A stretch of 32,257 nt of DNA from Natrialbaceae archaeon B1-Br10_E2g2 (GTDB lineage: Archaea > Halobacteriota > Halobacteria > Halobacteriales > Natrialbaceae): NCBI GenBank assembly GCA_001563805.1, contig LKMK01000007.1, positions 1-32,257 of the forward strand, written 5' to 3'. How positions within the stretch are numbered: the stretch's first letter is position 1; every line of letters starts with the position of its first letter. Shown piece after piece: positions 1 to 7,732 of the stretch. The notes under the pieces are model-generated. The model was not told the origin of the DNA and ran no database searches. It was given only the letters and a program-made list of their open reading frames with translations. The translations under genes and the position numbers were made by a program.

Positions 1-91
1 CGTCCTCGAGACGGACGGCCGCCCGCGACGCGGCGTCCTCGCTCGGCTGTGACGTCGACGTGCCCGAAGCCCGCAGTATACGGTTGATCAT
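1..91 (-). CDS. Possible N-terminal fragment of a gene running off the window start
   Basis: An ATG at 91 on the minus strand opens a frame that stays open for 30 codons to the window edge, beginning MINRILRASGTSTSQ. Third positions are mostly G or C, and the peptide contains a typical acidic haloarchaeal stretch (PSEDAASRAAVRLED). No domain can be recognised from so little sequence. I see no good TATA element at the expected distance upstream. Because random frames stay open easily in GC-rich DNA, this is only a candidate; the sequence beyond base 1 would settle it. Confidence 0.33.
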   Translation of the reverse strand, partial: MINRILRASGTSTSQPSEDAASRAAVRLED

Positions 92-572
92 TTTCAGCCG
101 GTCAACTCGGACTGACCGATCACTCGTCGGGACATTGTTTCCCGCCGGCTTCCCGACGCCACGTAGCGATTAACGCCACGGGCCAGGACCCGGCCAGCCA
201 GCGATCGTCTCGATCGGAACGGAGGTGGCGACGGCGAGGAGACGACGAGGATGGTCGGTCGTTCCCGACGGCTAGCCGGCGGCGAAACGTCCGCGTACAG
301 GTGACTGTTCGGTAGTGGTGTGGGTCTGTCACAGCCCCGTGCGCCCGAATTCGGCGGATCCAGCCCCGAATCGACAACGACGCCCCGAGTCGACAGTCAC
401 GCCTCGAGTCGATGGGATGGCGGGGCCTCCTGAGATGTCGGGGACCCATCGACCACTCGAGTCGGATCCTCGCGGCCGTCACACGATACGAACGGCTACC
501 TTACAGGAAAATCGCGTGACGGGTGCCGGCGGAACAGGGCCGCTACTCGGGCACCGGCCCCCGTTCGGACGC
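92..572. other. Non-coding stretch of about 480 bases
   Basis: No convincing gene lies here. The open frames on both strands give arginine-rich or low-complexity peptides typical of antisense frames in GC-rich DNA. The only structure I could pick out is a short degenerate tandem repeat at 363-419, listed separately. The rhomboid gene ends at 573 on the minus strand, so part of this stretch is its 3' flank. Confidence 0.5.
363..419. repeat. Three degenerate 19-base tandem units
   Basis: Three consecutive 19-base units start at 363, 382 and 401. Each opens with GCCYCGARTCGA and the tails diverge. Units 1 and 2 match over most of their length; unit 3 keeps only the first 12 bases. CGAGTCGA-type words are common throughout this genome, so the array may be a decayed duplication or coincidence. 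Confidence 0.35.
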
Positions 573-2378
573 TCAGTTGTAGGTCTCCTCGCTCGCGACC
601 GCGATCTCGGTCCCGTTCGAGGCGGCGTAGAGCGTGCCGTCGTCGTTTTCGACGGTGAGCCCACCCACCTCGACGGTCTCGTTGTCCTCGGGGACGGGAG
701 CCGTCTCGAGGTCGCCGTCGGATTCGACGCCGAGCACGAACTCGCCCTCCTGGGGGCCGATCCCGACGGTACGGTCGTCGATCCTGACGTCGGCCGAGGC
801 GCTATCGGACTCGAACGCCAGCCTGTCGTCCCCGTCGGCGGAGAGTCGAACCTGATAGACGCTGTCGTTTCCGACCAGTTCCCAGCCAGACCGCTCGGCG
901 GTGACCGTCTCCCGCCAGCCGGGGCCTCCGACCGACACCGTCTCCTCGCCGGCGAACTCAAGCTGGTCGGCCGAGACGGCCTCGAGCCAGATCGTCCGCT
1001 CGGCGCTCGAGACGATCACCCCGCTGGCCTCGAGTCCCTCGTCTTCGGTCAGTTCGTCGATGCCAAAGCCGGAGACGAGCTGGTTTTCGGCCCCCTCGGC
1101 GTACTCGACGGTGTAATCTTCGATCGTAAGCGTCGCCTCCTCGTCGTGGCTCAGCTCGCCCATCACCAGCAGGTTCGTCGGGACGGCGATTCCACCGACG
1201 ACGGCGAGGACGAGCAGGACGGTCACGAACGCCGTCCCGCGCCGTGTTCGTAAGGACAGCGACGGCACCTCGGCCGACCGCGTGCCGCCGACCACGTCGG
1301 CGATGCGCTCGAACCGGGCGTTCGGCCCGTCGGCTGACTCGACGGTGTTCCGGGCGAGTTCGATCGGTCGGCGGAGCTCTGCCCGGAGGTCGGCGGACGC
1401 ACTCGAGTTCTGGGGCCGACCGAGGACGGACGGGAGCGTCGGCTCGGTCGAGGCGGCGACCGCGAGCGTAATCACGACCGCGAGCGCGATGACGATCGCG
1501 ATGCCCGGTCCCTGAAAGAGCAGAAACGAGTTCCCCTCGCCGAACCAGTAGATCTGGTAGAGCCCCTTGGCGAACGCGTACAACAGGATGGCGATCCACA
1601 GCCGGAGCGGATCCGGGCGATTCCCCCGACGCTCGAGCAGCACGATGCCGAGAACCAGTCCGATCAGGAAACCGAGCGCGTGTCCCTGGATAGCGATGGT
1701 CGCCCAGCCGGGCGCCTGCGGCGGGCTCGCCTCGGCGACGTAGACGTAGACGGGCGTCTGGATGGCGCGGACGGTGGCCATCGCCGCACTCTGGAGGAGC
1801 GTCGTGGCGAGCAAGGTCGCGATCGGGTACCGAACGATCGCAAAGCCCGCGAACGCGTAGACGAGGCCGGAAAAGCCGATGACGGGACCGAGCGCGAACA
1901 GGCTCGTCAGGAGTCCGATGGCGAGGACGGCGAGCGGGAAGACCACCACTGCACGGACCCAGGGTCTCTGCCACGGGGCGTCGACCGAGCCGTCTCGCTC
2001 GTCGGGATAGTGGCCCCAGACGAACTCGGCGATCGGCGCGACCAGCAGCGTTCCCGCCATGTTTCCGGTGAAGTGACCGAGGCTCGCGTGTGAGAACGAC
2101 GCCGTCGCCATCCCGAGCGGCGAAAAGTACGACCAGGCCCGGTAGGGTATCGAGACGGGGTCCGTCGGATCGGTGATCCCGTCCTGGACGAAGAGATAGA
2201 CCGCGGAGACGAACGCGACGACGACGAGGGTCCCCCAGGGGACGCCCAGAACGAGCCTTGAGGAGGCCACCTCGTACCAGCCGCGCGACGGCTCGTGGAG
2301 CCGCCTGACGACGGCGACCGACCCGAGGAGGACGACGGCGAGAAGCGCCGCGAGGACGATCCCGGTGAGCGAACGCAT
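573..2378 (-). CDS. Rhomboid-family intramembrane serine protease with a large C-terminal extension
   Basis: Predicted membrane-embedded serine protease of 601 residues that would cleave transmembrane segments of other proteins. The rhomboid core covers roughly residues 45-250. It contains the HxxxN-type motif HFTGN (His102, Asn106), the catalytic GFSG motif (Ser170) and the catalytic histidine in GHALGF (His233), between several hydrophobic helices. A further helical pair follows near residues 255-310. After a soluble stretch, one more membrane helix precedes an extracellular-looking acidic beta-rich domain of about 180 residues that I do not recognise. The start at 2378 (MRSLTG) was preferred over a longer frame because it begins with a hydrophobic helix, does not run into rpoL, and has a TATA-like element 27 bases upstream. 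It is divergent from rpoL. No substrate can be inferred. Confidence 0.88.
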   Translation of the reverse strand: MRSLTGIVLAALLAVVLLGSVAVVRRLHEPSRGWYEVASSRLVLGVPWGTLVVVAFVSAVYLFVQDGITDPTDPVSIPYRAWSYFSPLGMATASFSHASLGHFTGNMAGTLLVAPIAEFVWGHYPDERDGSVDAPWQRPWVRAVVVFPLAVLAIGLLTSLFALGPVIGFSGLVYAFAGFAIVRYPIATLLATTLLQSAAMATVRAIQTPVYVYVAEASPPQAPGWATIAIQGHALGFLIGLVLGIVLLERRGNRPDPLRLWIAILLYAFAKGLYQIYWFGEGNSFLLFQGPGIAIVIALAVVITLAVAASTEPTLPSVLGRPQNSSASADLRAELRRPIELARNTVESADGPNARFERIADVVGGTRSAEVPSLSLRTRRGTAFVTVLLVLAVVGGIAVPTNLLVMGELSHDEEATLTIEDYTVEYAEGAENQLVSGFGIDELTEDEGLEASGVIVSSAERTIWLEAVSADQLEFAGEETVSVGGPGWRETVTAERSGWELVGNDSVYQVRLSADGDDRLAFESDSASADVRIDDRTVGIGPQEGEFVLGVESDGDLETAPVPEDNETVEVGGLTVENDDGTLYAASNGTEIAVASEETYN

Positions 2379-2401
2379 GTCCCTGTGGTTCGAGCGAGGG
2401 C

Positions 2402-2408
2402 GTATAGT
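2402..2408 (-). promoter_or_regulatory. TATA-like element of the rhomboid gene
   Basis: ACTATAC read on the minus strand, centred 27 bases before the ATG at 2378, which implies a leaderless transcript. Confidence 0.5.
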
Positions 2409-2494
2409 GGTTACTTTCGCCCCTTCAAGAGGACGGCCCCGGGACCTCAGCCCCCTCGCCAGGGGACGTGTGTCCCGTCGGATGGCCTTCGAAA

Positions 2495-2502
2495 GGTACA
2501 AG
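2495..2502 (+). promoter_or_regulatory. Weak TATA-like element of rpoL
   Basis: GGTACAAG centred about 28 bases before the rpoL ATG at 2527, consistent with leaderless transcription. Confidence 0.35.
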
Positions 2503-2526
2503 CACGCGTCGGACGGAACTCGTGGC

Positions 2527-2811
2527 ATGGAACTGCGGGTCACCGAGAGCAGCGAGAACGAACTCTCGATCGAGATCGCGGGCGAGGATCACACGTTCAT
2601 GAACGTGCTCAAGGGAACCCTCCTCGAGCACGACGACGTGAGCGCAGCGACCTACGACGTGAACCCCGAACAGTCGGGCGGCCAGACGGAGCCGATCCTG
2701 ACGATCAAGACCGTCGACGACGTCGACCCGCTCGATGCGCTCGAGGAAGCCGCAGCCGACGTCCGTGAGAAAGCCGTCTCGTTCCGCGAGGCGTTCGAAG
2801 CGGCTGCCTGA
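2527..2811 (+). CDS. rpoL: DNA-directed RNA polymerase subunit L (Rpo11)
   Basis: Small structural subunit of the archaeal RNA polymerase, 94 residues, the usual family size. It pairs with subunit D to form the assembly platform equivalent to the bacterial alpha dimer. The family signature [11 protein letters not shown] near residues 20-30 corresponds to the DHT-(x)-N-L segment of Rpb11/RpoL proteins, and the C-terminal half is the expected long amphipathic helix ([17 protein letters not shown]). The ATG at 2527 was chosen because an upstream in-frame extension is not family-like, the length fits, and a TATA-like element sits 28 bases before it. It is divergently transcribed from the rhomboid gene. 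Confidence 0.93.
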   Translation: MELRVTESSENELSIEIAGEDHTFMNVLKGTLLEHDDVSAATYDVNPEQSGGQTEPILTIKTVDDVDPLDALEEAAADVREKAVSFREAFEAAA

Positions 2812-2817
2812 AGACGG

Positions 2818-2822
2818 TTTTT
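2818..2822 (+). terminator. T-run after rpoL
   Basis: Five consecutive T residues begin 7 bases after the rpoL stop codon, in otherwise GC-rich sequence. Short T-runs act as terminators in archaea. No clear hairpin precedes it. Confidence 0.35.
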
Positions 2823-2907
2823 CGACGCCGTGCCCGCGTGAATCGCCGCTGTATCGCGGTTCGAACGGCCGGACGCCGGTGAGTTCGACCGTTCCCCAGT
2901 TCGTCTC

Positions 2908-3006
2908 TCACTCCCAGTACTCGACGGTCGAGTCCCGGTCGTAGAACCCCTCGAGCGACCGCTTCTCGCGACTTCCCCGGCGGCGAGCCGACGGACTCTG
3001 AACCAA
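2908..3006 (-). CDS. Very small hypothetical protein (32 residues, TTG start)
   Basis: A minus-strand frame reads MVQSPSARRRGS followed by EKRSLEGFYDRDSTVEYWE and a stop. It looks like real protein: the Arg-rich start, a LEGFYDRDSTVEYWE tail with three aromatic residues, and haloarchaeal codon use are unlike the antisense frames around it. The TTG at 3006 is preceded by GGAG five bases upstream, a good Shine-Dalgarno match, which decides the start. I do not know its function. It sits between rpoL and the acidic lipoprotein. The tail could instead be the end of a longer frame open back to about 3294, but that extension is arginine/proline shadow sequence opposite the lipoprotein gene. Confidence 0.45.
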   Translation of the reverse strand: MVQSPSARRRGSREKRSLEGFYDRDSTVEYWE

Positions 3007-3074
3007 GCTGACTCCGGATATGTTGTTGCGTCCGGGCCGGTTAGGGTCGACATCACGAGGGACCGACGGAGTCC

Positions 3075-3962
3075 TCAGTCGTCGTCCGCGAGCGAGACGA
3101 CACCTTCGGTCGAGTTGACGTGGATGCGCCGGTCCTCGCTCACGGTGACACTCGCCCGCGCGAACTCGAGGTCCGCAGGCCGGTCGACCGTGACCACCGA
3201 ATGGCGGGTGGTGTAATCCGTGGTCCCGAACTGCGGGTCGGTGTAGTAGCCGTGGAGGTGGATCGCGTCCCGGTCGTCTTCGACGCGCACCCACCGGTGG
3301 TGAACCGAACTCGAGCCCCAGCCCGATTCGACGATCACGACGGCCGTCTCAGCGAAGTCGACGGCCTCGAGCGTTTCCGCGTCAGCATCGTCGGTGGCCT
3401 CGAGATCGATCGCGTCTTCGAGGTCGGCCTCGTGCTCGAGGAGGCGAACGAAGACCTCCTCGTCGCCGTCTCCGTGTCCGACCGCGTCGTCCTCTTCCGG
3501 TTCCTCGAGGTCGTCTTCATCGTCGTGATCCTCGAGGTCGTCTTCGTCGTCGTCTTCGTCCGGCCCGTCGAGGTCGTCAGTACCGTCGTCCGAGGATACC
3601 CCGACTCCGCCGTCGAGTGCCGAATCGGCGAGCCTGACGTCCTCGAGGACCTCGAACTCGAGAGAGGGCTCGGTCTCCATGTGCTCGCCGAGGTAGTCGT
3701 CGTTCCACGCCTCGTCCTCGTCGGGGTCCTCCGGCACCTCGGGGCGTTCGATCTCGTGTGGCGGCTCGTCGATGCGCGGGTCCTCCTCGACCGTGGTCGG
3801 CCCGTCGTCGTCCGGATCGGTCGGCTCGTCGTCGTCCGCGTCGCTCGAGTCGTCGTCCGGGCCAGCACCCTGCGTGTCGGCCTCGTCGAGACAGCCAGCG
3901 GCCATCCCGAGCAGGCTGGCGCCGCCCGCCGCGAGGACGGTCCGACGGCTTCGATGGGTCAT
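3075..3962 (-). CDS. Extremely acidic Tat-exported lipoprotein, function unknown
   Basis: 295 residues. The N-terminus has a twin-arginine pattern (RSRRTVLAAGG) and a lipobox (LLGMAAGC, Cys24), so the protein should be exported folded and anchored by lipid. Residues 27-200 are dominated by Asp and Glu, including a nearly pure D/E tract around 130-165. The last 95 residues look like a compact beta-rich domain (WVRVEDDRDAIHLHGYYTD, then VVTVDRPADLEFARASVTV). I recognise no catalytic motif. The ATG at 3962 has a TATA box 27 bases upstream. The acidic tract might bind cations or simply act as a spacer in high salt; neither is shown by the sequence. Confidence 0.8.
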   Translation of the reverse strand: MTHRSRRTVLAAGGASLLGMAAGCLDEADTQGAGPDDDSSDADDDEPTDPDDDGPTTVEEDPRIDEPPHEIERPEVPEDPDEDEAWNDDYLGEHMETEPSLEFEVLEDVRLADSALDGGVGVSSDDGTDDLDGPDEDDDEDDLEDHDDEDDLEEPEEDDAVGHGDGDEEVFVRLLEHEADLEDAIDLEATDDADAETLEAVDFAETAVVIVESGWGSSSVHHRWVRVEDDRDAIHLHGYYTDPQFGTTDYTTRHSVVTVDRPADLEFARASVTVSEDRRIHVNSTEGVVSLADDD

Positions 3963-3986
3963 AGTTGCACGTTTTGCGGACGGGGG

Positions 3987-3991
3987 TATAT
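3987..3991 (-). promoter_or_regulatory. TATA box of the acidic lipoprotein gene
   Basis: ATATA on the minus strand, centred 27 bases before the ATG at 3962, in GC-rich surroundings. Leaderless transcription is likely. Confidence 0.55.
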
Positions 3992-4047
3992 GCCTTCAGG
4001 TAGCTCAAAAATCGACTTCGGCGTGTCACTTGCTCTCGCGATGCCGC

Positions 4048-4866
4048 TTAGCAGGCGACGTAGAACACCGCGATCGTTCCGTCCGGCGTGACGTGCAGGT
4101 CGACCCCTTCGGCGTCGTGCCCGGTCGTCGCGGTGTCGCCGAGGGCCTCGAGCAACTCGGCGGTGACGGCGCTAGCGAGGTCGGCCTCGTCGTCGTACGT
4201 CGTCGGATCGATCTCGAACACGAACGGGCCGCCGACGAGGTCGCCCTCACACTCGACGCCGAACTCCTCCGGCGTGACGGGCTCGGGCTGGCCGTCGTCG
4301 TAGTCGACGACGACGTTGACGCGGTTCTGGTACTCCGCGAACGCGGCGAGGCTCCCGTCGTAGCTCCGTGACTCGTCCCGATCGGCCTCGAGCTGGGCGT
4401 GGATCTCGGTTTCGACGGTCTCGAGATCGAGCCCGGCGACCTCGCTCCCCTCGCCGGGGGCGTCCGGTGGGGACGGCGCCCCGATGCCGGGGATGATCGA
4501 CGGCGAGACGATGCCCGTCGCAAAGAGCGCGAAGACGAGGCCGACGACGACGAACACCGGCAGGTACGGCTTCGCGACCTCGAGCCAGCTCGGCGTCTCG
4601 AGGTCACGGTCGACGTCGTCGTACGTCTGTTCGACCTTTTTCAGGTCGTGGTGGTGACAGCGCGAACACGGCGGGTTGTTCTTGACGTGATCGCGGCCAC
4701 AGCTCTCACAGCGCCAGACGTAGGTCGTCCCGGTGTCGACGGTCTTGGGTTCGGGCTCGTCACCGGTGCGAACGACGGCCTCTTCGAACTTGTTGTGGCC
4801 GCACTCGTCACACGGTGGATCGTTCGACTCGTGTGGCTTCCCACACCACGTACACCGCCACTTCAC
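4048..4866 (-). CDS. Membrane protein with two N-terminal zinc ribbons and a CAP-like C-terminal region
   Basis: 272 residues. Two similar zinc ribbons stand in tandem: Cys5, Cys8, Cys19, Cys22 and Cys53, Cys56, Cys67, Cys70, each with the pattern CxxCGK/R...NPPCxxC. One transmembrane helix follows at about 100-122. The distal 140 residues are probably outside the cell. Their layout (VETEIHAQLEADRDES near the start and HVTPDGTIAVFYVAC at the end) recalls a degenerate CAP/SCP domain, but I see no conserved histidine pair, so this is tentative. The duplicated ribbons suggest an internal duplication. It lies 54 bases upstream of hisF on the same strand; I infer no functional link. Confidence 0.72.
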   Translation of the reverse strand: MKWRCTWCGKPHESNDPPCDECGHNKFEEAVVRTGDEPEPKTVDTGTTYVWRCESCGRDHVKNNPPCSRCHHHDLKKVEQTYDDVDRDLETPSWLEVAKPYLPVFVVVGLVFALFATGIVSPSIIPGIGAPSPPDAPGEGSEVAGLDLETVETEIHAQLEADRDESRSYDGSLAAFAEYQNRVNVVVDYDDGQPEPVTPEEFGVECEGDLVGGPFVFEIDPTTYDDEADLASAVTAELLEALGDTATTGHDAEGVDLHVTPDGTIAVFYVAC

Positions 4867-4920
4867 TGGTTGAACTGCACGACCGCGACGAAATAAGCGT
4901 ATTGGAACGGGAGACGGACG

Positions 4921-5736
4921 TCAGAATCGAACGGGGACGTCCCGCTCGTCGAGGTAGGCTTTCGTCTCCTCGATCGAGTACTCGTCGAAGTGGAAGATCG
5001 AGGCGGCGAGTCCGGCGTCGGCGCCAGCCTCGGTGAAGACGTCGTACATGTCTTCGGGGCTGCCACAGCCGGAGGAGGCGATGACGGGCGTGTCGACGGT
5101 GTCGCAGACGGCCTTCGTCAGCGGGAGGTCGTAGCCGTCTTTCGTCCCGTCCTTGTCGATCGAGTTGACGAACAGTTCGCCCGCGCCGCGGGACTCGGCT
5201 TCGGCGGCCCACTCGAGGACGTCGATGCCGGTGCCTTCGCGACCGCCTTTCTTCGTACACTCGAACCAGCAGGATTCGCCGTCGATCTCGACGTAGTGTT
5301 CGCCCGCCTCGTCGTACCGCCGACGGGCGTCGACGCTGATGACGATACACTGGCTGCCGAAGGCCTTCGCACCCTCGTTGACCAGTTCCGGGCGCTCGAG
5401 TGCGCCGGTGGTGATCGAGACCTTGTCCGCGCCGGCGCGCAGGGTCTCTTTGATGTCGTCGGTGGTGCGGATGCCGCCGCCGACGGTCAGCGGGATGAAG
5501 ACCTCGTCGGCGACGCGCTCGACGACGTCGAGCATGGTCTCCCGTCCCTCCGCGGAGGCGGTGATGTCGAGGAAGACGAACTCGTCGGCGCCGGCCTGGT
5601 TGTACGCCTGGGCCATCTCGACCGGATCGCCGGTGTATTTGAGATCCTCGAAGTGAACGCCGGTGTACACGGCCGGGTTCCCGTCTTCGTCCAGGTCGAC
5701 GTCGATACACGGGATGATCCGTTTCGTCAGTACCAT
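4921..5736 (-). CDS. hisF: Imidazole glycerol phosphate synthase, cyclase subunit HisF
   Basis: Histidine biosynthesis. HisF uses ammonia from the HisH glutaminase to convert PRFAR into imidazole glycerol phosphate and AICAR. The 271-residue protein is a (beta/alpha)8 barrel with both catalytic aspartates visible, Asp12 in RIIPCIDVD and Asp136 in IVISVDARR, and phosphate-binding loops TVGGGIR and IASSGCG. The ATG at 5736 ([12 protein letters not shown]) is the family start; the longer frame adds a non-conserved 49-residue extension. A TATA-like element is present upstream. No hisH or other his gene is in this window, so the pathway is dispersed. Confidence 0.96.
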   Translation of the reverse strand: MVLTKRIIPCIDVDLDEDGNPAVYTGVHFEDLKYTGDPVEMAQAYNQAGADEFVFLDITASAEGRETMLDVVERVADEVFIPLTVGGGIRTTDDIKETLRAGADKVSITTGALERPELVNEGAKAFGSQCIVISVDARRRYDEAGEHYVEIDGESCWFECTKKGGREGTGIDVLEWAAEAESRGAGELFVNSIDKDGTKDGYDLPLTKAVCDTVDTPVIASSGCGSPEDMYDVFTEAGADAGLAASIFHFDEYSIEETKAYLDERDVPVRF

Positions 5737-5763
5737 CTCTTGTGCGTCCGTTCGCACCCGGGG

Positions 5764-5770
5764 TAGTAAA
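5764..5770 (-). promoter_or_regulatory. TATA-like element of hisF
   Basis: TTTACTA on the minus strand, centred about 31 bases before the hisF ATG. Confidence 0.45.
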
Positions 5771-5992
5771 GAGGTCTGGATCGGTCGATTCTGGCCGTCG
5801 ACGCTCCCGGTGATCAAAGAATGGCGTCTGCGACCGGCGTTCGGGCCTCGAGCCGATCGCGGACGAGAGAACAGGCCCGCCACTGGCTTCGAACTGCACT
5901 GGAGCGGGGACGCCGATCCCCTGTCGACTCCCAGTCGGCCTCCTCTCGACGCCGACCTCGAGGCGCACCTGCCGATGCGCCGCTGTAGGTGG

Positions 5993-5999
5993 TTTTAAG
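5993..5999 (+). promoter_or_regulatory. TATA box of the 62-residue membrane protein gene
   Basis: TTTTAAG centred 28 bases before the ATG at 6024; a leaderless promoter is expected. The preceding 220 bases back to the hisF promoter hold no gene I can support. Confidence 0.55.
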
Positions 6000-6023
6000 A
6001 CCTCGAGCGGGCAACGTCCGACC

Positions 6024-6212
6024 ATGGCAGACGACACTGACCCAGCGGTCGACGAGGATTCGGGCGCCGACGTCGGACACGATCTCGAGGCAGAACGGAC
6101 GACGGCCCCGATGAGCGACTACTCTTCGCGCGCCGTCGTGATCGGCTTTCTCGTGTTGGTAATCGGCGTCGCAGTAACGTTCGGGATTCCGCTCGCGGGA
6201 GTTGGACTCTAA
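6024..6212 (+). CDS. Small single-helix membrane protein (haloarchaeal, resembles DUF7550)
   Basis: 62 residues. A hydrophilic acidic N-terminal half (about 35 residues, ending APMSDYSSR) is followed by one hydrophobic helix (VVIGFLVLVIGVAVTFGIPL) near residues 38-57. From memory, haloarchaeal proteins with an acidic head, a T/AAPM motif and a single helix ending FGIPL belong to DUF7550; I could not verify this. The clean TATA box 28 bases upstream decides the start. It converges on the ribbon-helix-helix gene with 7 bases between stops. Function unknown. Confidence 0.75.
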   Translation: MADDTDPAVDEDSGADVGHDLEAERTTAPMSDYSSRAVVIGFLVLVIGVAVTFGIPLAGVGL

Positions 6213-6219
6213 GAGAGAG

Positions 6220-6441
6220 TTAGAAGACGTACTCGTCGTCGTGGCCCATCATCCCGTCGTCTTCGAGGCCGCCGGTTGCCGGTTCTTCGTCGTCCATCGG
6301 TCCACTCGTCTTGTAGGCTTTGATGCCCGTCGAGAGGAGATCCTCGATGGCTTCCTCGCGGTTGACGAACTCACCACGCTCGACCATCTGGGCGATCTGC
6401 ATCTCGAGGTGCTCCGGTATGGTGATCTCTACTTTCGGCAT
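6220..6441 (-). CDS. Ribbon-helix-helix (CopG-like) DNA-binding protein
   Basis: 73 residues. The first 45 residues form a ribbon-helix-helix fold: a beta strand PKVEITIPE, helix 1 LEMQIAQMVERGEF, and helix 2 REEAIEDLLSTGIKAY, typical of small dimeric DNA-binding proteins. An acidic tail (DDEEPATGGLEDDGMM) follows and ends DDEYVF. This arrangement matches the haloarchaeal DUF7120 type as I remember it. No toxin partner is adjacent, so it is probably a stand-alone regulator rather than an antitoxin. A TATA box lies 28 bases before the ATG. Confidence 0.82.
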   Translation of the reverse strand: MPKVEITIPEHLEMQIAQMVERGEFVNREEAIEDLLSTGIKAYKTSGPMDDEEPATGGLEDDGMMGHDDEYVF

Positions 6442-6465
6442 CTGATTCGGGTTTCGGCGAGGGGG

Positions 6466-6472
6466 TATTTAG
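6466..6472 (-). promoter_or_regulatory. TATA box of the ribbon-helix-helix gene
   Basis: CTAAATA on the minus strand, centred 28 bases before the ATG at 6441; leaderless spacing. Confidence 0.55.
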
Positions 6473-6574
6473 GTCTGACGGGGAGTGAATTCGGTCGCTC
6501 GTGAGAAGTGTATCCGACCGCCGGTGAACCGTCCTCGGTGCTGTCGGCGCGGTGATCCGGGCGGGCCCCGACGG

Positions 6575-6874
6575 CTATCGGTTCCCCATCATCGAGTCGA
6601 GTGCGTTCCGCAGCGTCGTGCCAGGCTGGGTGATCGCGTCCAGTTGCTCGCGCATCTTCCGCTGGTTGAAGTAACTCGCGAACGCGAGGATCGTGGGTGG
6701 CCAGAGGCCGACGAACAGGCCGCGTTCCTTATCGCCGCGAAGGAAGAAGTAGTACCACGCCAGTCCGACTGACGCAGCCGAAGCGAGAGCCGCTGGCCCC
6801 AACGCTTGCTCGCCGACCTCTTCCGCTGCCTGTCCCGAGACGTCTTGATCTGTCATCTGCTGTTTACTCGCCAT
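6575..6874 (-). CDS. Small membrane protein, function unknown
   Basis: 99 residues from the ATG at 6874. There are two hydrophobic segments: LGPAALASAASVGLAWYYFF around 25-45, and LFVGLWPPTILAFASYF around 53-69. They are joined by a charged RGDKERG loop, and a basic-acidic tail with MREQLDAI follows. A second ATG at 6856 (MTDQDV) would give 93 residues. The TATA-like ATATAC at 6881-6886 lies 27 bases before 6856 but only 9 before 6874, so the shorter form may be the one made from a leaderless transcript. No family recognised. Confidence 0.7.
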   Translation of the reverse strand: MASKQQMTDQDVSGQAAEEVGEQALGPAALASAASVGLAWYYFFLRGDKERGLFVGLWPPTILAFASYFNQRKMREQLDAITQPGTTLRNALDSMMGNR

Positions 6875-6948
6875 ACGTCGATATACTGGTGCCAGACCCC
6901 ACTAATTGGTGCCGAGGGTTTCGGAAAGTACCCGCGAATTGTGCTGCA

Positions 6949-6965
6949 ACTGAAACCGTTTCAGT
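6949..6965. promoter_or_regulatory. Perfect 17-base palindrome, candidate operator
   Basis: ACTGAAAC-C-GTTTCAGT has perfect 8-base arms around a single central C. It lies in the divergent intergenic region between the small membrane protein gene (minus) and the molybdoenzyme gene (plus). The arms are A/T-richer than their surroundings. The symmetry and location suggest a dimeric regulator binding site. Confidence 0.5.
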
Positions 6966-7103
6966 CCGTTCTTCCCCCGACGCCGTCACCGAAGTCTGGC
7001 ATTACGAGACCCGAACGTGTGCCGCGTCCGGAACGACGAATCGTTCGAGTCCGACCGTTCGGTCGAGCGTCACACCTACGTGTCCTCGAGCGAACGTGGG
7101 TGT

Positions 7104-7700
7104 ATGACCGTCGAAGACGTCACGGACCTCTACGAGGAGTTCGGCGACGAACGGCTCCCGCCGGGACAGCGCGAGACCTCGGCGTTTCCGGTGCTCTCGA
7201 AGGGTGAGACGCCGCCGTTCGATCCGGACACCTGGGAATTCACCGTCACCGGCGCCGTCGAGACCGAGCTCTCGTTCACCTGGGAAGAATTTCGCGACTT
7301 GCCGAGTGTCACCCAGCGCCAGGACTTTCACTGTGTCACCGGCTGGAGCAAGCTCGACTGTGAGTTCACCGGCGTCCCGTTGCCCGAGCTCGCAGACCGT
7401 GCCGGCGTCAGCGACGACGCCGTCCACGTCATGTTCTCCGCGCTCGACGACTACACCACCGATCTCCCGCTCGAGGACTGCCTGCGCGAGGAGGTCCTGT
7501 TCGCCTGGGCGTACGACGGCGAGCCCCTGGCTCCCGACCACGGCGGCCCGCTCCGCGTCGTCACGCCACACCGGTATGCGTACAAGGGGGCGAAGTGGGT
7601 CGACGGCGTCGAGTTCCTCACCTCGGCCGAACGCGGCTACTGGGAACGACGTGGCTACTCCCAGACCGCGAACCCGTGGCGAGAGGAGCGATATAGTTAG
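7104..7700 (+). CDS. Sulfite-oxidase-fold molybdopterin-dependent oxidoreductase
   Basis: 198 residues, only the molybdopterin (SUOX-fold) domain without the dimerisation or haem domains of full sulfite oxidases. The cysteine that would ligate molybdenum is in DFHCVTGWS (Cys77). Other family features are FTGVPLPELADRAGV, the catalytic-pocket segment YTTDLPLEDCL, and the anion-site region HGGPLRVVTPHRYAYKGAKWV. No Tat signal is present, so the enzyme should be cytoplasmic. The ATG at 7104 was chosen because the upstream extension is not family-like. Substrate unknown; sulfite and S-oxides are possible from the family. It may share the 6949-6965 palindrome with the divergent gene. Confidence 0.85.
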   Translation: MTVEDVTDLYEEFGDERLPPGQRETSAFPVLSKGETPPFDPDTWEFTVTGAVETELSFTWEEFRDLPSVTQRQDFHCVTGWSKLDCEFTGVPLPELADRAGVSDDAVHVMFSALDDYTTDLPLEDCLREEVLFAWAYDGEPLAPDHGGPLRVVTPHRYAYKGAKWVDGVEFLTSAERGYWERRGYSQTANPWREERYS

Positions 7701-7732
7701 GCTGAAGGCGACACGGTCCTGAACTGCGGTCG

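Noticed and set aside
315-1253. Long plus-strand open frame of 312 codons opposite the rhomboid gene
   Set aside because: Its protein is a proline/glycine/arginine-rich antisense translation; the rhomboid frame on the other strand has membrane helices and catalytic motifs. Many similar long frames occur opposite real genes here and were left out for the same reason.
5814-6080. Minus-strand frame of 88 codons between hisF and the small membrane protein gene
   Set aside because: It overlaps the better-supported plus-strand gene with a TATA box, and its product is arginine-rich without domain features.
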